DNA of 26,728 nucleotides from an uncultured Prevotella sp. (GTDB lineage Bacteria; Bacteroidota; Bacteroidia; Bacteroidales; Bacteroidaceae), in the NCBI GenBank assembly GCA_934203355.1, contig CAKPZC010000031.1, positions 1 to 26,728 on the forward strand. Direction: 5' to 3'. Shown here piece by piece: positions 22,489 through 26,728 of the stretch. A program made the position numbers and the translations under genes. Numbering within the stretch: position 1 is the stretch's first letter; each line of letters starts with the position of its first letter. The notes beneath the pieces were generated by a model. That model was not told the DNA's origin. It made no database searches and saw only the letters and a program-made list of their open reading frames with translations.

Positions 22489-23421
22489 ATGATAACAAAG
22501 CGAATACAAAACAGGGTGGCTGAAAGCCGCACGGCTTTACCCATCACGATGGGCTATGCCTTGATAGTTACTGTGGCAGGCGGTCTGTTTGGCTCCCACC
22601 AATGGCTTCAGTTCATATTGCTGGCGTTCACGTCGTTGCTGATGATGGTGCTCAACAACTCCAACGCCCTAATCCGCATCTACAGCCGTATGGTGTCGTG
22701 CTCGTTCATAATGCTTGCCGTGATGTCGCATTTCACCTTCGTCAACATTAGGTGTGGCATTCTTCAGGCATGTTTTGTGGCATTCTACATATTGCTATTT
22801 GGTTCCTATCAGAACAAGAACGCCACGGGCATGATATTTTATGCGTTTGTGATGTATGGTCTGGCGAGCATGGTGTTTGTGCAGGTGTTGTTTTTCCTTC
22901 CGCTTCTGTGGATACTCATCTACACCAACATTATGGTTGGCAGCCTCAGAGTGTTGGTAGCCTCTCTGTTGGGCCTTGCCATGCCCTATTGTTTCCTTGT
23001 GGCCTATTACGTCTATTCGGGCGACATCGATGCTCTCGTTGCTCGTCTTTCGCCCGACGATTCGTTTTTCTCCTTCTTCGCATGGCGTGAGCTGTCGGTT
23101 TCCCACATCGTGACAATAGCATTTGTGGCAATATTGTCGGCTGTTGGCATAGCCCATTACCACATGAGCAACTACAAGGACAAGATTCGCACCCGCATGC
23201 TCTTCGAGATTTTCACGTTTATGATATTGGCAGAGTATGTTTTTGTCGTTCTGTTTCCCCAGCACATCGACTATCTGCTTGCGCTTCTCATAGTGAACAC
23301 GTCGCCGTTGATAGGCCATTACATAGCGTTGACCCACACCCGATGGACCAACCTCTCGTTCTGCTTGATGACAGTAGTAACATTAATCATAACCATTTTC
23401 AATATATGGATGCCTTTTTGA
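22489..23421 (+). CDS. Polytopic membrane protein, Bacteroidota-specific type
   Basis: A 310-residue protein that is hydrophobic over nearly its whole length, with about eight to ten membrane segments (for example GYALIVTVAGGLF, FILLAFTSLLMMVL, FFLPLLWILIYTNIM, LFEIFTFMILAEYVFVVLF, LMTVVTLIITIFNIWM). No catalytic motif is visible. It resembles conserved membrane proteins of Bacteroidota such as the DUF6427 type, but I am not sure of the family. The start codon lies 11 nt after the terminator T-run, so transcription probably reads through or begins within the terminator region. It overlaps the next gene by 16 nt, so both are likely made together. Confidence 0.7.
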   Translation: MITKRIQNRVAESRTALPITMGYALIVTVAGGLFGSHQWLQFILLAFTSLLMMVLNNSNALIRIYSRMVSCSFIMLAVMSHFTFVNIRCGILQACFVAFYILLFGSYQNKNATGMIFYAFVMYGLASMVFVQVLFFLPLLWILIYTNIMVGSLRVLVASLLGLAMPYCFLVAYYVYSGDIDALVARLSPDDSFFSFFAWRELSVSHIVTIAFVAILSAVGIAHYHMSNYKDKIRTRMLFEIFTFMILAEYVFVVLFPQHIDYLLALLIVNTSPLIGHYIALTHTRWTNLSFCLMTVVTLIITIFNIWMPF

Positions 23422-23855
23422 GTTTTCTTGTAGACTGGGGCTATTGGGGCATGTTGGTCTCGGCGTTTCTGGCAGGCAGTTTCTTTCCCTTTAGCAGCGA
23501 GGCTGTGATGGTGGGTCTTCAGGCGGCAGGTCTCGACCCCCTTCCCCTGGTTGTCTACGGCACAATAGGCAACGTGCTGGGCTCGCTGTTCAATTATGGT
23601 GTCGGCAGACTGGGCAAGCTCGAATGGCTTGAGCGCCTACACGTGAAGCACGAAGACCTCGACAAGGCGCGTCGTTTTGTAAGGGGTAGGGGAGCCTGGA
23701 TGGGATTCTTCGCCTTTTTGCCGATACTCGGAAGCGCGATAACGATATTGCTCGGACTGATGAAGGCCAACTTTATCGTCACCATAACCAGCGTCAGCAT
23801 AGGCAAGTTTCTGCGTTATCTGATGCTTGTGTATGGAGCGTCGTTGTTTTTGTAG
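23406..23855 (+). CDS. YqaA/DedA-like membrane protein
   Basis: A 149-residue protein of the YqaA branch of the DedA/VTT (SNARE-associated) group. ATG 23406 gives MDAFLSFLVDWGYWGMLVSA, the typical N-terminus; further upstream codons belong to the overlapping gene. Recognisable blocks are GSFFPFSSEAVMVGLQAAG, YGTIGNVLGSLFNYGVGR (GN--G motif), and FFAFLPILGSAITILLGLMK. DedA-type proteins help move lipid carriers or maintain the membrane potential; the role of the short YqaA type is not defined. The gene overlaps the end of the preceding membrane protein gene by 16 nt, consistent with one operon. Confidence 0.85.
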   Translation: MDAFLSFLVDWGYWGMLVSAFLAGSFFPFSSEAVMVGLQAAGLDPLPLVVYGTIGNVLGSLFNYGVGRLGKLEWLERLHVKHEDLDKARRFVRGRGAWMGFFAFLPILGSAITILLGLMKANFIVTITSVSIGKFLRYLMLVYGASLFL

Positions 23856-23961
23856 GCAAGCCTAGGCATGAGCCGGATGATATAGGATAATAAAAGTTGA
23901 AAAAATTATTAATGTCTCTACATTTATCTGGCATAAGAATAAAAGTTTGCCCGATTTTATT

Positions 23962-23990
23962 TAACTTTGCATAGCGCGCCATTATGCGCT
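23962..23990 (+). promoter_or_regulatory. Promoter core and 5' leader hairpin of pyk
   Basis: TAACTTTG at 23962-23969 is a good -7 element; no -33 TTTG stands at the regular distance (one at 23946-23949 is only 12 nt away). AGCGC (23973-23977) and GCGCT (23986-23990) form a small hairpin at about the start of the transcript. The start codon is at 24032. Confidence 0.5.
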
Positions 23991-24031
23991 AACTTCAATC
24001 AAATAAAACACGATTCAATAATAAAATAACA

Positions 24032-25489
24032 ATGAAACAGACAAAGATTGTTGCTTCAATAAGTGACCGCCGTTGCGACATTGAATTCATTCGCAAACTC
24101 TTCTTCGCTGGAATGAATGTTGTCCGCATGAACACGGCACATGCCACTCCTGATGGGATACGTACAATAATACGCAATGTCCGCGCCGTGTCGCCCCATA
24201 TTGCATTGATGATAGACACCAAGGGTCCCGAGGTGAGAACCACCGGTGTCGACGAGCCTATAGTCTATAAGTCTGGCGACATGGTGAAGATTTTCGGTCG
24301 TCCCGAGATGGACTCCACCCACGATATAGTGAATGTGTCGTATCCCGATTTTGCCAAGGACGTGAAAACTGGCGACCATGTGCTTTTCGACGACGGCGAG
24401 CTCGACATGCTTGTGGTTGAGAATGTTGGCCCCATGCTTGTAGCCCAAGTGCAGAACGACGGCGTGCTCGGAGCCCACAAGAGTGTGAATGTCCCAGGCG
24501 TGCACATCGCCCTGCCTGCCATCACCGAGAAAGACCGCCAGAACATACTCCTCGCCATCGAGGAGGACATCGACTTCATAGCCCACTCGTTTGTGCGCTC
24601 AGCCGACGATGTGCTTGCCATACAGAATATTCTCGACGAGCACAACAGCGACATCAAGATTATCTCGAAGATTGAGAACCAGGAGGGAGTAGACAATATC
24701 GACGAGATTATCGATGCTTCCTATGGCATAATGATTGCGCGTGGCGACCTCGGCATCGAGGTGCCTATAGAGCGCATCCCCGGCATTCAGCGTCAGATTA
24801 TTCGCAAATGCGTGATGAGCAAGAAGCCCGTAATTGTTGCCACCCAGATGCTCCACACGATGATTAAGAATCCACGCCCAACTCGTGCCGAAGTGACCGA
24901 CATCGCCAACGCCATATATTCCTATACCGATGCCCTTATGTTGTCGGGCGAGACAGCGAGCGGCAAGTATCCGCTTGAGGCTGTAGAGACGATGGCTGCC
25001 ATAGCCGAGCAGGCAGAGAAAGACCGTAATGCCATGGGCGAGTGGGAAGTGCCTATGAGCGAGAATTGCTCGCAGCGAGAGTTTCTGGCTCATGCCGCCA
25101 TCGACGCTACCCGTCGGCTTGGCGTGGCAGGTATCATTACCGACTCGCTCACAGGCGAGACTGTGCGCCATCTTGCTGCCTTCCGCGGCCCCAACCCAGT
25201 TCTTGCCATCTGCTACAAGGAGAAGACTCAACGATGGCTTAACCTCAGCTATGGCGTGATTCCTATCCACCAGAAGGAGCAGGCTTCGGCAGAATATATG
25301 TTCACAGCAGCCTTGCGAATGCTTCGCCAGAAGGGCTATATCACTCTCGACGACAAGATTGCTTATCTGAGTGGCAGCTTTGGTTTGGGCAATCCTACTG
25401 GCACTACCTTCCTTGAAATCAACAAGGTCAGCCAGGTGTTCGACAAGTCGTATGAGTTCCATCTGCCGCAGAAGGAGGAGAATACGTAG
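24032..25489 (+). CDS. pyk: Pyruvate kinase
   Basis: A 485-residue glycolytic enzyme that makes pyruvate and ATP from phosphoenolpyruvate and ADP. Motifs are VASISDRRCD and NVVRMNTAHATPDGI at the N-terminus, DTKGPEVRTTG, the active-site IISKIENQEGVDNI with K213, MIARGDLGIEVP (from M234), KKPVIVATQMLHTM, NPRPTRAEVTDIANAI and LMLSGETASGKYP. The C-terminal domain (about 350-485) is complete. The RMNTAHA form in place of the usual RLNFSHG is, as far as I recall, common in Bacteroidota. It is monocistronic, ending 71 nt before a strong terminator. Confidence 0.97.
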   Translation: MKQTKIVASISDRRCDIEFIRKLFFAGMNVVRMNTAHATPDGIRTIIRNVRAVSPHIALMIDTKGPEVRTTGVDEPIVYKSGDMVKIFGRPEMDSTHDIVNVSYPDFAKDVKTGDHVLFDDGELDMLVVENVGPMLVAQVQNDGVLGAHKSVNVPGVHIALPAITEKDRQNILLAIEEDIDFIAHSFVRSADDVLAIQNILDEHNSDIKIISKIENQEGVDNIDEIIDASYGIMIARGDLGIEVPIERIPGIQRQIIRKCVMSKKPVIVATQMLHTMIKNPRPTRAEVTDIANAIYSYTDALMLSGETASGKYPLEAVETMAAIAEQAEKDRNAMGEWEVPMSENCSQREFLAHAAIDATRRLGVAGIITDSLTGETVRHLAAFRGPNPVLAICYKEKTQRWLNLSYGVIPIHQKEQASAEYMFTAALRMLRQKGYITLDDKIAYLSGSFGLGNPTGTTFLEINKVSQVFDKSYEFHLPQKEENT

Positions 25490-25560
25490 ATAAGAGTCTG
25501 AGCTTAGGGAAGAGCTTAGTGTGTGGTAGGGGCGAGAGCGTCCTAACCCTCAAAAGAACG

Positions 25561-25629
25561 AAACGCCATGCAAGGGCAACAGTATTGTGTTATAGACTGT
25601 TCTTCTTGCATGGCGTTTTTGTTTTTTTT
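25561..25629 (+). terminator. Terminator after pyk
   Basis: AAACGCCATGCAAG (25561-25574) and CTTGCATGGCGTTT (25605-25618) are perfect reverse complements over 14 bp, followed by TTG and eight T residues. Its plus-strand tail touches the stop codon of the VOC remnant on the other strand, so it may once have served that gene as well. Confidence 0.9.
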
Positions 25630-25684
25630 ACTTCTCGTACAGCTCTATTGGCAGTCCGTCGGGGTCGCTGAAGAACACGAACGG
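25628..25684 (-). pseudogene. C-terminal remnant of a VOC (glyoxalase-like) protein
   Basis: The minus strand reads PFVFFSDPDGLPIELYEK and then a stop. FF-DPDGLPIELYE is the typical C-terminal end of vicinal-oxygen-chelate proteins such as lactoylglutathione-lyase relatives, and the E of IELYE is usually a metal ligand. A stop codon (25685-25687) directly precedes this stretch in frame, and the transporter gene ends at 25707, so only 18 codons are left. The rest of the gene was lost by deletion. Confidence 0.75.
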
Positions 25685-25706
25685 TTATTTGCGACTATAG
25701 CTCTTG

Positions 25707-26728
25707 TTATTTTCCTTTCTGCAACATCCTGCGCGACTTTTCCTTGGCGAAAGCCTGCATGTCCACAGCCACGTCGTCCTCGTCCACGATTTCCACTCCA
25801 GTCATGGTCTCTATGATGTCTTCCATCGACACCACGCCACGCAGACATCCGTATTCGTCGAGGATGATTGAGATGTGCTCGCGTCTCTCCAGCATCTTCT
25901 CCCATATTTGATATACCGAATCGTCCTCGTTGAATGAAAGTATCGGGCGCATGAGGTCGGACAGTTTGGTCTCGAACTTGTCGTCCGACAACTCCTTCAG
26001 CACCATGTCCTTCAGCACATAGCCGATGACGTAGTCCTTGCTCTTGTCGTATACTGGTATGCGTGAGAAGTTCCATGTCTGCTGCTCGTAAAACTCCTTT
26101 ATGGTAAGGTTCACGTTAGCCGTCTCAACCACAATGGATGGAGTCATCACCTCGCGTGCCTTCACATTAGCCAGCCGGATGCAGCTCTTGATAATCTTGC
26201 TTTCCGACTCGCGGAAGATGCCCTCCGTAGTGCCTACGTCAACCATTGCCGACACCTCCTCGCGGCTCACCGAAGCCTGATGCGACTTCGGGGTGAACAC
26301 CTTTGTGATTAGCTCTGAGAGCAGAACCAGCGGATAGGTGATGAAGATGAGCACGCGGATGATCTTGGTGGAAGGCATGGCGAGCGAACGCCAATACGAC
26401 GCTCCGATGGTCTTGGGGATGATTTCGGAAAGAATAAGAATCAGCAACGTCAGTATGGCTGAAATCAGTCCGAAGTATTCTTCGCCGAATAGCTTCATCG
26501 ACTCTGCTCCTACGCCAGCCGAACCGATTGTATGTGCAATGGTGTTGAGCGAAAGAATTGCGCCCACGGGACGGTCCACGTTGTTCTTATACTGTTTCAT
26601 CAACGAGGCAGTTTTATTGCCGTTGGTCTCCTTCATCGAGATAAACGACATAGGAGTGGATAGGAGTACCGCCTCAAGGACGGAACATAAAAAGGATAGT
26701 GACAGAGCACCTAAAAAATATAATATGA
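25707..26728 (-). CDS. CNNM/CorC-type transporter (DUF21 + CBS), 5' end outside window
   Basis: A hemolysin-like membrane protein with a DUF21 membrane domain followed by a CBS pair (VMTPSIVVETANVNLTIKEF, then FSRIPVYDKSKDYVIGYVL and LSFNEDDSVYQIWEKMLERR, EHISIILDEYGCLRGVVSME). Family members are linked to magnesium or cobalt efflux, in some cases to membrane-stress resistance. Met at 26651 is internal: the frame stays open to the window edge and reads ILYFLGALSLSFLCSVLEAV then LLSTPM, the usual DUF21 N-terminus. The gene is therefore cut only by the window end, probably a few codons short of its start. The usual C-terminal CorC-HlyC domain is absent: the protein ends shortly after the CBS pair (SRRMLQKGK), a short form of the family. 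Confidence 0.9.
   Translation of the reverse strand, partial: ILYFLGALSLSFLCSVLEAVLLSTPMSFISMKETNGNKTASLMKQYKNNVDRPVGAILSLNTIAHTIGSAGVGAESMKLFGEEYFGLISAILTLLILILSEIIPKTIGASYWRSLAMPSTKIIRVLIFITYPLVLLSELITKVFTPKSHQASVSREEVSAMVDVGTTEGIFRESESKIIKSCIRLANVKAREVMTPSIVVETANVNLTIKEFYEQQTWNFSRIPVYDKSKDYVIGYVLKDMVLKELSDDKFETKLSDLMRPILSFNEDDSVYQIWEKMLERREHISIILDEYGCLRGVVSMEDIIETMTGVEIVDEDDVAVDMQAFAKEKSRRMLQKGK

Noticed and set aside
25645..26076. Minus-strand 143-residue frame overlapping the transporter gene
   Set aside because: It is an out-of-frame shadow of the CBS-domain coding sequence with no recognisable motif.

Overview
The window looks like a chromosomal segment from a Bacteroidota bacterium, most likely Prevotellaceae. 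The main reasons are the promoter cores of the form TAnnTTTG, the lack of clear Shine-Dalgarno sequences, the long IleRS, the Bacteroidota-style LspA with an extra loop, the DUF4296 lipoprotein, the C69 dipeptidase, the DPP4-like exopeptidase and the gene order ileS - DksA-like - lspA - DUF4296. No tRNA, rRNA, CRISPR array or intact insertion sequence was seen.

Region 1 (1-5136) is an AT-rich accessory island. It holds two cassettes of small DUF3791-type genes, each followed by a wrecked DUF3990-type gene, and then a complete DarT/DarG pair (DNA ADP-ribosyltransferase toxin and macrodomain antitoxin). In the second cassette the DUF3990 gene has been reduced to its first six and last eighteen codons, while both ATGA overlaps with its neighbours survive. 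A WbuC-like cupin gene sits between the cassettes. All of these are embedded in arrays of short 'TTGAATT/TTGAGTT' phrases punctuated by tiny perfect palindromes whose sequence changes from copy to copy. Near-identical direct repeats (40 bp and 58 bp) bracket each cassette, and the array sequence appears to have entered two coding regions (the end of the cupin gene and the start of a DegT-family aminotransferase gene).

Region 2 (5137-7675) holds the DegT/DnrJ aminotransferase and, convergent to it, an unusual single-ORF fusion of an MmcQ/YjbR domain with a class IV PLP enzyme. Region 3 (7676-14639) is a housekeeping block: ileS, a cysteine-less DksA/TraR-like protein, lspA, a DUF4296 lipoprotein, a 73-aa conserved-looking protein and nadC. 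Region 4 (14640-22153) has a secreted C69 peptidase, a serine acetyltransferase pseudogene with its middle deleted, a THUMP-type rRNA methyltransferase with a basic Gly-rich tail, a secreted DPP4-like peptidase and purD. Region 5 (22154-26728) has a polytopic membrane protein, a YqaA/DedA-like membrane protein, pyk, a short remnant of a VOC (glyoxalase-like) gene and the 3' part of a CNNM/CorC-type transporter gene that runs off the right edge on the minus strand.

Recurring theme: three genes (DUF3990, serine acetyltransferase, VOC protein) survive as terminal remnants, and two strong terminator-like hairpins lie only 11-13 nt before the next start codon. The most interesting candidate system is the ADP-ribosylation-themed island together with its variable-palindrome repeat arrays.
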